This document shows, one piece after another, positions 26,040 to 35,500 of a stretch of 64,000 bases of DNA. The notes beneath the pieces were generated by a model. The model searched no databases. It saw nothing but the letters and a program-made list of their open reading frames with translations, and was not told the DNA's origin. Positions within the stretch are counted from its first letter, which is position 1. The number at the start of each line of letters is the position of its first letter. This stretch comes from Paenibacillus solani. Lineage in GTDB: Bacteria > Bacillota > Bacilli > Paenibacillales > Paenibacillaceae. The position numbers and the translations under genes were made by a program. The stretch covers positions 573,035 through 637,034 of the forward strand of contig NZ_LIUT01000008.1 in NCBI RefSeq assembly GCF_001277345.1. The letters are read 5' to 3'.

Positions 26040-26690
26040 ATGACGATGAGAATCGTATCACTGAATGTAGGAAAGCCGGTAACGGTAGATTACCAAGGAA
26101 AGGACCTGTCTACGGGGATTTATAAGCAGCCTGTGAAGGGACCTCTGTTTCTGAGCTCGGTAAATTTTGAGGGGGATGGTCAGGCCGATCTCGTTCATCA
26201 TGGTGGTGTGGACAAGGCAGTGTGCGCCTATCCCGCCGAACATTACCGCTACTGGGAAAGATCCTTGGACAAGCAGATGGAATATGCCGCATTTGGCGAA
26301 AATCTGACATTGCAAGGACTGCTGGAAGATCAGGTTTGCATCGGAGACGTGTACCGGATAGGGGATGCGGTTGTACAGATCAGCCAGCCCCGGTATCCAT
26401 GCTTTAAGCTGTCACAAAAGCACGGAGTTAAGGATATGCCAGCAAGGGTGCTGAACACGGGCTATAGCGGTTTTTATTTCCGTGTGCTTGAAGAAGGGGA
26501 GGTTAGTGCGGATTCTCCAGTGACTCAGCTTGAAACCCATGCTGCTGGCATTACGGTTCTGGAAGTGCTTCGCATGATGAAGGACGGACGGAAGGATGAA
26601 CAGGGACTGGTTCGCATGCTGGAGATCGACGTGCTGGCCTTGAGCGTGAAGTCGCAATTCAGTAAATGGCTGGAAGCCCTCCGGAACTAA
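26040..26690 (+). CDS. MOSC-domain protein (YiiM-like)
   Basis: A 216-aa protein with a MOSC domain, the fold that carries sulfur or molybdenum-cofactor ligands in molybdenum cofactor sulfurases and in YiiM-type enzymes. The stretch GDGQADLVHHGGVDKAVCAYPAEHYRYW (about residues 47-74) is the family hallmark. The Cys in PRYPCFKL (about residue 121) is at the position of the conserved Cys. ATG 26040 is 8 nt after GGAGG (26027-26031); TTG 26034 is too close. YiiM of E. coli is a molybdenum-dependent reductase of N-hydroxylated compounds, and a similar role is possible here. It stands alone, not next to molybdoenzyme genes. Confidence 0.85.
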   Translation: MTMRIVSLNVGKPVTVDYQGKDLSTGIYKQPVKGPLFLSSVNFEGDGQADLVHHGGVDKAVCAYPAEHYRYWERSLDKQMEYAAFGENLTLQGLLEDQVCIGDVYRIGDAVVQISQPRYPCFKLSQKHGVKDMPARVLNTGYSGFYFRVLEEGEVSADSPVTQLETHAAGITVLEVLRMMKDGRKDEQGLVRMLEIDVLALSVKSQFSKWLEALRN

Positions 26691-26763
26691 CAGGAGTGAA
26701 ATGACGGCTTTTAACAGGCTCTAAGCAAAGATTAGGCTATGCTCCAGACTACATATAGACCAT

Positions 26764-26808
26764 AAAAACCGGCTTGCGTCCTCTTAATTGCAGGATACAA
26801 GCCGGTTT
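26764..26808 (-). terminator. Rho-independent terminator of the minus-strand GNAT gene
   Basis: AAACCGGCTTG (26766-26776) and CAAGCCGGTTT (26798-26808) form a perfect 11-bp stem with extra TCCT/AGGA pairing inside. On the minus strand it is followed by TTTTTATG; the plus-strand side lacks a T-run. Confidence 0.85.
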
Positions 26809-26838
26809 CTGTTGTGATTATAGGAATAATGCCATGTG

Positions 26839-27387
26839 TTACCTCATCCGCTTCCATTCGCTTTGAATCATACCGTAGACTGCATGGTTGACATAGCCCT
26901 GGGGCAGTTTTTCAGCTTCCCTTATGACTCCCTCGAGGACAAAGCCTAGACGCTCGGGAATTGCCCGGCTGCGATGGTTGGCCGTTGCACAGCGAATCTC
27001 GACCCGGTTCAGGCCCATGCGCATAAGCGCATGATCCGTAAACGCGCGGCACGCGCTTGTCATCAGCCCTTGCCCGGTGAAATTCTGATCCAGCCAGTAT
27101 CCGATACTGACCGAGCGGTTGTTCCAATCGATTTCATGAAAAGAGATCGTACCTGCCAGCTCTTCGCGCACCCAGATGCCTGCCGAGAAGCCGCCGTTAT
27201 CGGCCGCTTGCTTCATGGCTCCTTTGATATAATTCATCGTATCGTTGACCTCGGTGACGCCGTCCACCCACGGAAGCCATTTGCGGAGACGGTCACGCGA
27301 CCGGTCGGTAATCTCGAACATTGCCCGTGCATGTTCTATTGCAAGCGGGCGCAGTTCTACATGGTCGTCTAATGTGTATCCAAACAT
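26839..27387 (-). CDS. RimJ/RimL-type GNAT acetyltransferase
   Basis: A 182-aa GNAT enzyme of the ribosomal-protein-alanine/serine acetyltransferase group (YdaF-like). VSIGYWLDQNFTGQGLMTSACRAF (about residues 92-115) is the acetyl-CoA motif, and RCATANHRSRAIPERLGFVLEGVIREAE is the typical C-terminal segment. ATG 27387 is preceded by AGGAG at 7 nt. It is 42 bp downstream of the DUF2164 gene on the same strand and ends in a terminator, so the two may be co-transcribed. The target could be a ribosomal protein or a small amine. Confidence 0.85.
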   Translation of the reverse strand: MFGYTLDDHVELRPLAIEHARAMFEITDRSRDRLRKWLPWVDGVTEVNDTMNYIKGAMKQAADNGGFSAGIWVREELAGTISFHEIDWNNRSVSIGYWLDQNFTGQGLMTSACRAFTDHALMRMGLNRVEIRCATANHRSRAIPERLGFVLEGVIREAEKLPQGYVNHAVYGMIQSEWKRMR

Positions 27388-27429
27388 AATGGTTTCTCCT
27401 TTATTCTCTAATGCGAAGTATATGTACTT

Positions 27430-27705
27430 TTACCGGGTTCGCTTCACTTTTTTCTCTAATGCGTAAATGTCTTCTTCCAGGGAAATCATTCGCTGATTGA
27501 CAACGGTCCTGCAGTCACTGAGCGCCTGATTGTATAGATGAGGCCCCAGGGTCTCCACGAAAAAATCAAGAACGCCCTCTGCGGCCAGATGTCCAAGGGT
27601 TTCGCCGCGCTCGGTTTCAAAGTAATCCTGAATCAATTCAATTAGCTGATCACGCTGTTCCTTGGGGAATTTACTAGGTTTCATAAGATGCTTGCAGGCC
27701 TCCAT
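27430..27705 (-). CDS. DUF2164-family protein
   Basis: A 91-aa (84 aa from an inner ATG at 27684) cytosolic helical protein. PKEQRDQLIELIQDYFETERGETLGHLAAEGVLDFFVETLGPHLYNQALSDC is the DUF2164 signature, and the C-terminal 30 residues are charged and probably coiled-coil (SLEEDIYALEKKVKR). Function unknown. Neither start has a strong ribosome binding site: GGAGG lies 15 nt before ATG 27684, and ATG 27705 has none. It is divergent from glnS and upstream of the minus-strand acetyltransferase. Confidence 0.75.
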   Translation of the reverse strand: MEACKHLMKPSKFPKEQRDQLIELIQDYFETERGETLGHLAAEGVLDFFVETLGPHLYNQALSDCRTVVNQRMISLEEDIYALEKKVKRTR

Positions 27706-27881
27706 CCATCACTGTTTTTCTTTTCATGCTACCCTATTAAAAAGCCCCCGTCAAAATGATTTTAATCTGCATATCGAGCCTCCCGGGACGAGCGTCTGCA
27801 GGCAGGTTGAAGGCCGCGAGCTTATTTGCCGGCGCATCCTCTTTGAAAGCTGGCAGCTTGCCCACGGCAGTACCGAATTTC

Positions 27882-27910
27882 TTGAACAATCGCGGCATTA
27901 CAGGTATATT
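27882..27910 (+). promoter_or_regulatory. Sigma-A promoter of glnS
   Basis: TTGAAC (27882-27887), a 17-bp spacer and TATATT (27905-27910) lie about 60 bp before the glnS start. No T-box GGTGGNACCGCG element or specifier hairpin is visible between them. Confidence 0.7.
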
Positions 27911-27970
27911 TAAGGGAAACACGTTTATACAGGAGATAGACAGAAATTACAGGACGAAAGGTTGATCAAC

Positions 27971-29680
27971 GTGGAGAACCATCGGGGCACCCCCTCCAAT
28001 TTTATAAAAAATGTTATTACCGAAGACCTGAAGTCCGGTAAAGTGAAGGAAATCGTTACCCGCTTTCCGCCGGAACCGAACGGTTACTTGCATATCGGGC
28101 ACGCTAAGGCCATATGGATCAATTTCACGCTGGCCGATGAATTCGGCGGACGGACACACTTGCGGTTCGATGATACGAACCCGGTGAAGGAAGACTTAGA
28201 GTATGTTAACTCGATCAAGGAGGACGTGCAGTGGCTCGGTTTTGATTGGGAAGAGCTGCGGTATGCGTCCGATTATTTTGAAGAAATGTACAACCGTGCG
28301 GTGCTGCTGATTAAGAAAGGGAAGGCTTACGTGGATGACCAATCCGCAGACCAAATCCGCGAAACTCGCGGAACCCTGACCGAGCCTGGGCAGAACAGTC
28401 CATATCGGGATCGCAGTGTGGAAGAGAATCTGGATCTGTTTGAGCGGATGCGCAAGGGAGAATTCGCTAACGGCGAACGCGTGCTGCGCGCCAAGATCGA
28501 TATGAGCTCGCCGAATATCAATCTGCGGGACCCGGTGATCTACCGAATCTCCCATGCGCATCATCATAATACAGGTGACAAGTGGTGCATTTATCCGATG
28601 TACGCTTTTGCCCATCCGCTGGAGGACGCCATTGAAGGCATTACGCATTCTCTGTGCTCCCTCGAGTTCGAAGACCAGCGCCCATTCTATGATTGGGTCG
28701 TGGCGGAATGCGAGATGGACAGCACACCGCATCAGTACGAATTCGGTCGTCTGAACGTAGCGCAGACGGTAACCAGCAAACGCAAACTGAAACAGCTCGT
28801 GGACGAGAACGTGGTGGACGGCTGGGACGATCCACGGATGCCGACAATCTCCGGACTTCGCCGTCTGGGATATACGCCGGAAGCGATCCGCAACTTCGTA
28901 TTTGAGACGGGGATTTCGAAAGCGTATGGTACGGTGGACCGGCAGGTGATGGAGCACTTTATTCGCGAGGATCTGAAGTTAAAGGCACCGCGCACGATGG
29001 CTGTGCTGGACCCGCTGAAGGTGGTCATTACGAACTACCCTGAAGGACAGATCGAATGGCTGGATGCCGAGAATAATACGGAGAATCCGGAGATGGGGAT
29101 CCGCCAGATTCCGTTTTCGCGTGAAATTTACATTGAGCAAGAGGATTTCATGGAAGATCCTCCGAGCAAATACTTCCGTTTGTTCCCTGGTAATGAGGTG
29201 CGTTTGAAGCATGCGTATTTCATCAAGTGCAACGAAGTAATCAAAGACGAGAACGGCAAGGTCATTGAAATCCACTGCACTTATGATCCGGAGACAAAGA
29301 GCGGCAGCGGCTTTACCGGACGTAAGGTGAAAGGGACGATCCACTGGGTGGAAGCCACACAGGCCGTACCTGCTGAATTCCGCCTCTTCGAACCGCTGTT
29401 TAAGGACGAGGAGGAAGAAGCTGAGCTGGTGCCGGAGGTTGCTGGCGAAACAGAAGAAGCAGTAGCCGAGAAGACCTTCTTGGACGACATCAATCCTAAC
29501 TCATTGCAAATTGTGCACGGCTTCGTCGAGCCCAATATGAAGGATGCTGCTCCGCAGGACAAGTTCCAGTTCTTCCGTCACGGATATTTCAACGTGGACT
29601 CGAAGTATTCACAGCCGGGACGTCCGGTATTTAACCGCGTGGTCTCCCTGAAGAGCTCGTTCCAGCTTCCGAAGAACTAA
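27971..29680 (+). CDS. glnS: Glutaminyl-tRNA synthetase
   Basis: A 569-aa class Ic aminoacyl-tRNA synthetase that charges tRNA-Gln with glutamine. The HIGH motif (PPEPNGYLHIGHAKAIW) is at about residues 35-51. The KMSKS counterpart is VTSKRKLKQLV, followed by the GWDDPRMPTISGLRRLGY segment. The C-terminal anticodon-binding barrels carry an unusual acidic insertion (KDEEEEAELVPEVAGETEEAVAEK, near residue 480). GTG 27971 is 9 nt after GAAAGG; TTG 27962 abuts it. Bacillus subtilis lacks this enzyme and makes Gln-tRNA through GatCAB, so its presence points to an acquired GlnRS, as in some Paenibacillus. The usual E. coli length is 554 aa. Confidence 0.95.
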   Translation: MENHRGTPSNFIKNVITEDLKSGKVKEIVTRFPPEPNGYLHIGHAKAIWINFTLADEFGGRTHLRFDDTNPVKEDLEYVNSIKEDVQWLGFDWEELRYASDYFEEMYNRAVLLIKKGKAYVDDQSADQIRETRGTLTEPGQNSPYRDRSVEENLDLFERMRKGEFANGERVLRAKIDMSSPNINLRDPVIYRISHAHHHNTGDKWCIYPMYAFAHPLEDAIEGITHSLCSLEFEDQRPFYDWVVAECEMDSTPHQYEFGRLNVAQTVTSKRKLKQLVDENVVDGWDDPRMPTISGLRRLGYTPEAIRNFVFETGISKAYGTVDRQVMEHFIREDLKLKAPRTMAVLDPLKVVITNYPEGQIEWLDAENNTENPEMGIRQIPFSREIYIEQEDFMEDPPSKYFRLFPGNEVRLKHAYFIKCNEVIKDENGKVIEIHCTYDPETKSGSGFTGRKVKGTIHWVEATQAVPAEFRLFEPLFKDEEEEAELVPEVAGETEEAVAEKTFLDDINPNSLQIVHGFVEPNMKDAAPQDKFQFFRHGYFNVDSKYSQPGRPVFNRVVSLKSSFQLPKN

Positions 29681-29757
29681 TAGCACATTGTGAATTGGCG
29701 TTGTGAATAAAAGAAGGCGTGGATCGACGTCATAGATGAAGTCTTCCACTCCAAAAT

Positions 29758-29815
29758 AAACAAGACTCGAAGATTCCGTGTGTACGGTGTCGTTCGAGTC
29801 TTGTTTGATTTTCGG
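29758..29815. terminator. Bidirectional terminator
   Basis: AAACAAGACTCGAA (29758-29771) and TTCGAGTCTTGTTT (29793-29806) form a perfect 14-bp stem. Ts follow on both strands (GATTTTC; ATTTTGG). It separates the convergent glnS and MFS genes. Confidence 0.88.
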
Positions 29816-29857
29816 TGCTGTTAGAGGACAACGTGAAGCACTTGCCAGACTGATATT

Positions 29858-31093
29858 CTAACCTGCAGCGTATTCCTCTTCCTCATCTTCAGCCGGGTCG
29901 TCCGGTTGCAGCGGTTGATATCCATGCTTGCGGAGATTGTACCACATCCAGCCAAAGCCGATGGCGCCAACAATTGCGAGCATTGCACCGGTCTGGTACA
30001 TACTTTGAGCTCCAAAAGTTTGGAACATCCAGCCGCCAGCGAGTCCGCCGATAACGCCGGAAATGCCGCTCCAGCTCAAGGTATAGATCGCTTGTCCGGA
30101 AGCGCGGTACGGGGTCGGCACAAACAGCATGGTCAGCTGAACGCCGACATAGAAGTAACCGCCGAAGGTTACACAGTGCAGCAGCTGAATGAGAGCGACC
30201 TCGAGCGGGGTGTTGGCCTCAGCCATGAGCAGCCAGCGGAGAGCGAAAAGCAGGCTGACAATCGTCAGGCAGCCGACAAGCACATTGATTTTCCGCTTTA
30301 GAAAGCGGTCAAACAGAATAAAGATCACTACTTCAAATATAGATGAGAAGAAGATCGCGAGCCCGACCATCTGTTTGGTACCGCCAAGCTCCAGAATGTA
30401 TAGGGACATAAAGGTGTTATTGGCAGTGTTCGGAATGGATACCATGATACCCAGCAGGATGAACCAGACAAAATAGGTGTTCAAAAACAGTCGGCTGAGT
30501 CCTTTAAGACTTACTGATGCCGATGCCGTCGTTTTCTGAATGGAAGGCAGTGTAAACATGAACAGAGCGGCTACCAGAAGCATGACCGAGAAAACGATGG
30601 AGATGCGTCCCGATCCCAGCCGGTCAATGACAGGCCCTGCAGCAATAGCGGTGAGCGCCCATCCGAGTGAGCCCCACAGCCGGAACGAACCGAATTTATG
30701 CTGTGTTCCCTCGATGTAGGTCAGAATCAGCGAATTCGTCTGAGAGAACATGGGAGTTTGGAAAAAATAAAATAAGATCATGGTCATGTATATCATTGCA
30801 TAGGTATTTGCCTGAAATACGATCTGAACAAACAGCATCGTACCGATCATCATGATCAGCAGCACGCGCTTGATGTTGGCCGTCCGGTCACCCCAGAATC
30901 CCCAGAACGGATTGGCAAAAATGGACACGAACGGCGCGATTGCCATCAGGCTGCCGATTTCGATTTTGCTCATGCCGATGTCTTGCAAATACAACTGGAA
31001 GAAACCGGTGAAGATGACCATGGTTCCATATATGAAGAAGTTGAACAGCTTGAGCGATGTCAGCGAAGGTTGAGCATTGTCCATATTCTGCAA
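29858..31093 (-). CDS. MFS transporter (HcaT/YwbF-like)
   Basis: A 411-aa, 12-segment major facilitator resembling the LacY/HcaT-like group (MFS_1_like). The motif-A loop reads FWGFWGDRTANIKRVLL (about residues 58-74). The C-terminus is a strongly acidic cytosolic tail (DDPAEDEEEEY). The start is a TTG at 31093, 9 nt after AAAGGA; an in-frame ATG at 31084 is 18 nt away. The substrate is unknown. No partner genes are adjacent on this strand. Confidence 0.82.
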   Translation of the reverse strand: MQNMDNAQPSLTSLKLFNFFIYGTMVIFTGFFQLYLQDIGMSKIEIGSLMAIAPFVSIFANPFWGFWGDRTANIKRVLLIMMIGTMLFVQIVFQANTYAMIYMTMILFYFFQTPMFSQTNSLILTYIEGTQHKFGSFRLWGSLGWALTAIAAGPVIDRLGSGRISIVFSVMLLVAALFMFTLPSIQKTTASASVSLKGLSRLFLNTYFVWFILLGIMVSIPNTANNTFMSLYILELGGTKQMVGLAIFFSSIFEVVIFILFDRFLKRKINVLVGCLTIVSLLFALRWLLMAEANTPLEVALIQLLHCVTFGGYFYVGVQLTMLFVPTPYRASGQAIYTLSWSGISGVIGGLAGGWMFQTFGAQSMYQTGAMLAIVGAIGFGWMWYNLRKHGYQPLQPDDPAEDEEEEYAAG

Positions 31094-31747
31094 TTAGGTC
31101 ATTCCTTTCAAACCGAATACAATCCAAAATCACGGCACAGAAAAAGCCGCTTTCTTATCAATGTATCACGCATTGAAAAGGGATACAAACCATCTTTTTA
31201 ATGATTTTCCATTATCCTGCTCAATAACCCGGCAAACTGGAAGGAGTTCTAGTTCAACTCTTCATAGCTCATCATCTGATCGCGGGTTGGAATTCCATCT
31301 CTTTTCCCGGCATACAATTAAGAAGAAAAGCATCGAGCGTTTACCGAGATACGAAATAATTATAGTTTCCACCATAAGAATCTTGGAGTGGTTCGATCAT
31401 GAAAATAATGGAAACTCCCTTTTTTGCAGCATGGTCACATTGTAGCCATACCCCACAGGAGAGTCCAAGTATTGTAAAGGCATATATGTTCGGACAAGCG
31501 GTGTTAGCAGCCCTTATATTTGTGAGAAGAGTCACAGTAACCGCTTTCGAAAACAGGTATATTGAAGCTGTAAACAAAAACTTTCTCCCCTTGAAAGTGA
31601 GTAGTGACATTCTGGGTTTCCGGAAGTTTCCTTTATTTTCCGAAATTTTCGGAAATCATTTCAAACTGCTTTCATTAGGCGATCAACTAAGATATACTGT
31701 CAAGGATATTGCATCCAACAAGAAGGTTACCAAGTAGGAGGTTCGAT
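31094..31747. other. Long intergenic region with FNR-type promoter
   Basis: 654 bp between two divergent genes. The only supported elements are the FNR box and promoter (31521-31563). From the inferred start near 31570 the torD-like transcript would carry a leader of about 178 nt. A 112-codon open frame (31399-31737) crosses the FNR box and is not convincing as a gene. Confidence 0.6.
31521..31563 (+). promoter_or_regulatory. Perfect FNR box with class II-type promoter
   Basis: TGTGA-GAAGAG-TCACA (31521-31536) matches the Bacillus Fnr consensus exactly. A TATATT minus-10 (31558-31563) begins 29.5 bp from the box centre, so the box would sit near minus 41.5, the position at which Fnr activates. 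The spacing equals that at 3856-3898. I infer anaerobic activation of the TorD-like gene. Confidence 0.75.
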
Positions 31748-32422
31748 ATGACGATATCAACTGTTCAAACTTTGGAGGTGCCTGACGTCTGTCACAGGTG
31801 GCTTGAGAACCGGGGGACGGTTTACGAGCTGTTGATTGATTTTTTGGGTAATTGGCCCAGTTTGTCTATGATTGCGGAATGGAGCCGGGGAAGCGGAATA
31901 AGCAAGACGGCGGAATGTTCGAAGGCAGGGAAAGACCTGATGAAATATTTATGCGGGCGCTCCCCTGGGGAATTGGTTCGAATTTGCGAATATGAAGGGC
32001 CAGAGTACCGCCGACTGCTTCAGCAGTCCAGGGAACGTCAGGCGGTTCAGTCTCATTACAAGAAGGATAGATGCGCACAAGATGTGACGGATTGTTATGC
32101 ATCTGCGGGTGTGGCTTTTAATAAATTGAATGGCGAAGCGGACGATCATATCGCAATTCAATTGGAGTTTATGACGCTGCTTCATGATCGAATGTTGAAC
32201 AATATGTATGATGAATACAGCATGCTGCAATTAATAGAGACGCAAGCGAATTTTCTGGAGGAACATCTGTTGCCTTGGGTGCCGTCCCTCTGCAAGGATT
32301 TGAAAAGCTCCACAGAAAGCCCACTCTATCAGGCGTTATTCAGCCTGCTGGAAGAGTTCCTGGCTCAGGATCTTCGGATGCTGAAGACATGGCAGCATTC
32401 CAGGGAAACGGTGCTGGTATAG
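31748..32422 (+). CDS. TorD/DmsD-family molybdoenzyme chaperone
   Basis: A 224-aa all-helical cytosolic protein. GEADDHIAIQLEFMTLLHDRM (about residues 126-146) matches the E-x-D-H-x3-EL hallmark of TorD/DmsD/NarJ-type chaperones, and FLEEHLLPWVPSLCKDL is the second conserved segment. Such proteins help insert the molybdenum cofactor and hold back export of a specific reductase. ATG 31748 is 6 nt after AGGAGG (31736-31741). No reductase gene is adjacent; the only molybdoenzyme in the window (5166-7241) has no Tat signal. The perfect FNR box upstream fits an anaerobic respiratory role. Confidence 0.8.
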   Translation: MTISTVQTLEVPDVCHRWLENRGTVYELLIDFLGNWPSLSMIAEWSRGSGISKTAECSKAGKDLMKYLCGRSPGELVRICEYEGPEYRRLLQQSRERQAVQSHYKKDRCAQDVTDCYASAGVAFNKLNGEADDHIAIQLEFMTLLHDRMLNNMYDEYSMLQLIETQANFLEEHLLPWVPSLCKDLKSSTESPLYQALFSLLEEFLAQDLRMLKTWQHSRETVLV

Positions 32423-32461
32423 GTATATCGATACAAGATCAGAAACGCGATAACAAATAAG

Positions 32462-32500
32462 AAGCCCCGGCCCTCCTGTTAAAGGAGGCCGGGGCTTTTC
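32462..32500. terminator. Bidirectional terminator
   Basis: AAGCCCCGGCC (32462-32472) pairs with GGCCGGGGCTT (32487-32497), with a further TCCT/AGGA stem inside and T-rich flanks on both strands. It lies between the convergent torD-like and RND pump genes. Confidence 0.92.
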
Positions 32501-32509
32501 GTGTTCGAA

Positions 32510-35500
32510 TTAATCTTCGATTTCCTTCTTGCTGAACTTCATCAGGAATTCATACACGATAGGTACAACCACAAGCGTGAGCAGCGTCGAACTGATCAGA
32601 CCGCCCATGACTGTGATGCCCAGGCCGCGCGAGATAATGCCCGCGCTGTTCTCCCAGCCAAATACGAGAGGCAGGAGGGCGCCAATGGTTGCCAGCGCCG
32701 TCATCAGAATAGGGCGCAAGCGGGTGGCTCCGGCTTCAAGCAGCGCTTCGCGAGTACTCATTCCAGCACGCTCCATGTGGATCACGCGGTCGATCAACAC
32801 GATCGCATTGGTAACGACGATCCCAATGAGCATGAGAACACCCATCAGTGCGGACACGTTCAATGTCTCGCCAGTCACAAGCAAGCCGATAATGGCGCCA
32901 ATGACGATGAATGGGAGTGAGAACAAGATAGCGAATGGCGCGAGGCCGCCGCCGAACGTTACCACGAGAACGAAGTAGACGATGGCAATGGCTGCAAGCA
33001 TGGCCAATCCAAGCTGTCCGAAAGTTTCATTGATTTGTTCGGTGACGCCACCGAATTTGACAGAGATGCCCTCCGGCAGGTCAAGCTTGTTTACTTCAGT
33101 TTCGAGGCTGGTCGAGGCAGAGCCTACATCGCTCGACAGGATGTCTGCTGTAACACTTACCACCATTTTACCGTCAATACGTGTAATGGAATCAGGTGTC
33201 GTTCCTTTTTCCACTTTGGCTACATCCTTGATCGGTACTTCGATGCCGAGTGGAGAAGTTACAGTTTCATTTTCGATTTCCTTGATGCTCTTATAAGTTT
33301 TACTGTCGGCTTCAATGTAAACATTGTAGGTTTTGTTTTCAATTTCTACTTCGGTCAATACCGGACGTTCCCTTACAGGGCTCAGCTTCATCGCCAATTG
33401 TCCGGCTGTCAGACCCAGCGAGCTCAGTTTTTCTTGATCGGCTACGAGTGTATACTGCTCAAACGCTTCGGATAAGCTGGTTTCCGCATTGGCGAAGGTA
33501 GCCGTATCTTTATTTGCAAGTTCCGCAATTTGATCAGCCACCGGCTTGATCTGCTCGAGAGAGTCACCAAATACGTTTACCGTCAACTGGCTGCCCCCAA
33601 AGCCGCCAGCCGCCATGTCCATATTGGACCATGTGCCATCCGGTACTTCCTTGGTAAGATTCTCGACAAGTGCCGTCTTGACATCCTCGAAGTTTTTCGT
33701 GTCCGGATCATACATGATATAGAACAATCCTGAGTTGGCTGATCCCATACCAAGCGGATTGCTGCCACCGATGGAATATTGCATGGATGTTACGCCTGGT
33801 TGATCCAGGATCAATTTCTCAGCTTTGAGTGCGCGTTCCTCTACATCCTCGAGGATGACGCCAGGTTCAGGAGAATAGGTGACCATAGCATATTTGTCTT
33901 CTTGTTCAGGAATAAAGCTGACCCCAAGGTATTTCGTCAGGAACAAGCTTCCTGCCAATAGCAAGATGGCTGCCATGAAGGTGATAGCTTTGTGGTTTAG
34001 CGTCCATCTTAGAATAGAACGATACCCACGGGCCATTGCACCAGGTTTCTCGGCATGATCCTGCTTATTCTTCAAGCCCTTGCGGAACAGGCTGTGTGCC
34101 ATAGCGGGTACAATCGTGATCGCGACGACCAGGGACGCAAGCAGCGCGAAGACCATGGTCAAGGCAAATGGCATGAACAGTTCTCCAACCATACCGCTGA
34201 CCAGGGTTAGCGGCAGGAATACCGCGATGGTTACGATGGTGGAAGATGCAATCGGTACAAACATCTCACGTGTAGCGGCACTAATGAGCTCTCTGCCGGT
34301 TAATTTCTCAGTCGAGAGGGATAAGCGCCGGTAAATATTCTCGATAACAACGATCGAGTCATCGACCACCCGGCCGATGGCAACGGTCATGGCACCGAGC
34401 GACATCATATTAAGGGTGATGTCCATTTGTCTCAAACATAGAACTGCGATCAACAAGGACAACGGAATCGATATGATCGATATAATCGTCGAACGGATGT
34501 TGCGCAGGAAGATCATAATGATAAGAACGGCGAACAATGCGCCGAATAATGCCTTGGAGAGCATCGTATGAACTGAATCCTCAATCGGCTTGCCTTGGTC
34601 CAGCATGATCGTCAGATCCATGCCAGGATACAGGCCTCTCAATTCCTCAGCCTTGTCTTTTACCTGATTCACAACATCAACCGTATTAGCATCGTTCGCT
34701 TTTACGATTTGGATACCGATGGATTCCTTCCCGTTGGTCCGGGAGATGGATTCTGAGGTTCCGATGACTTCAATCTTGGCAATCTCACTGAGTTTGATGG
34801 TTGGAATACCTGTTGGAACGACAGGAGCGCCGCTTGCTCCGGCTGCACCGGCTTCGGCCTCCGCAGCACCTTGTTGACTTGCTCCGGCTGCGTCACCTGG
34901 AGACAGCTGTTGCTGTTGGCCTGCGCCGGCATTTGGAGCGCTCGCTCCGGCAGAAGCTCCGCCGCCCGGTATAACCGGAATCGCGATGTTCTTCAAATCC
35001 TCGATGCCGATGATGCCGCCATCAATGGCAACGGCTTTTTGGGATTTCTCCATTTCAAACATGCCAAGTGGAACGTACAGCGCGGAGCCCTGCACGATTC
35101 CCTTGACGGTATCCTCCGTCAGGCCAAGCTCGCTCATTTTGTCATGATTGAACTTCAACTGCACTTCGTTTACGAATTGTCCTGCTACCTGGACAGATGC
35201 AACCCCATCCAAATCCTCCAGCTCAGGGACAATGTCATTCTCGGTGATGCGCGTCAATTCATCCAATGCCATTTTGTCTTTATTCGCAATACTTAAGGAG
35301 ACAACGGGCATGGAGCTCAAGCTGAATTTGGATATGGTAGGCTTCTGCGCATCATCAGGCAGCTTGACCTCGTTAAGTGCTTCACGAACAGCAGCCGTAG
35401 CATTGTCCAGATTACTACCATAATCAAATTCAACCATCACATTGGCTGCATTCTCCATGGAAGTAGAGGTTATGGTTTTGACACCGTCAATATTGCGCAA

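Noticed and set aside
27737..27965. Short overlapping frames on both strands between the DUF2164 gene and glnS
   Set aside because: About 60-70 residues each, mutually overlapping and without ribosome binding sites; the glnS promoter occupies the plus-strand frame.
27706..27970. T-box leader for glnS
   Set aside because: No GGTGGNACCGCG antiterminator bulge or competing terminator is present; an ordinary promoter lies 60 bp from the gene.
31399..31737. 112-codon open frame before the torD-like gene, ending at its ribosome binding site
   Set aside because: It crosses the FNR box and minus-10, has a weak ribosome binding site at 10 nt and no recognisable protein features; more likely a chance frame in a long intergenic region.
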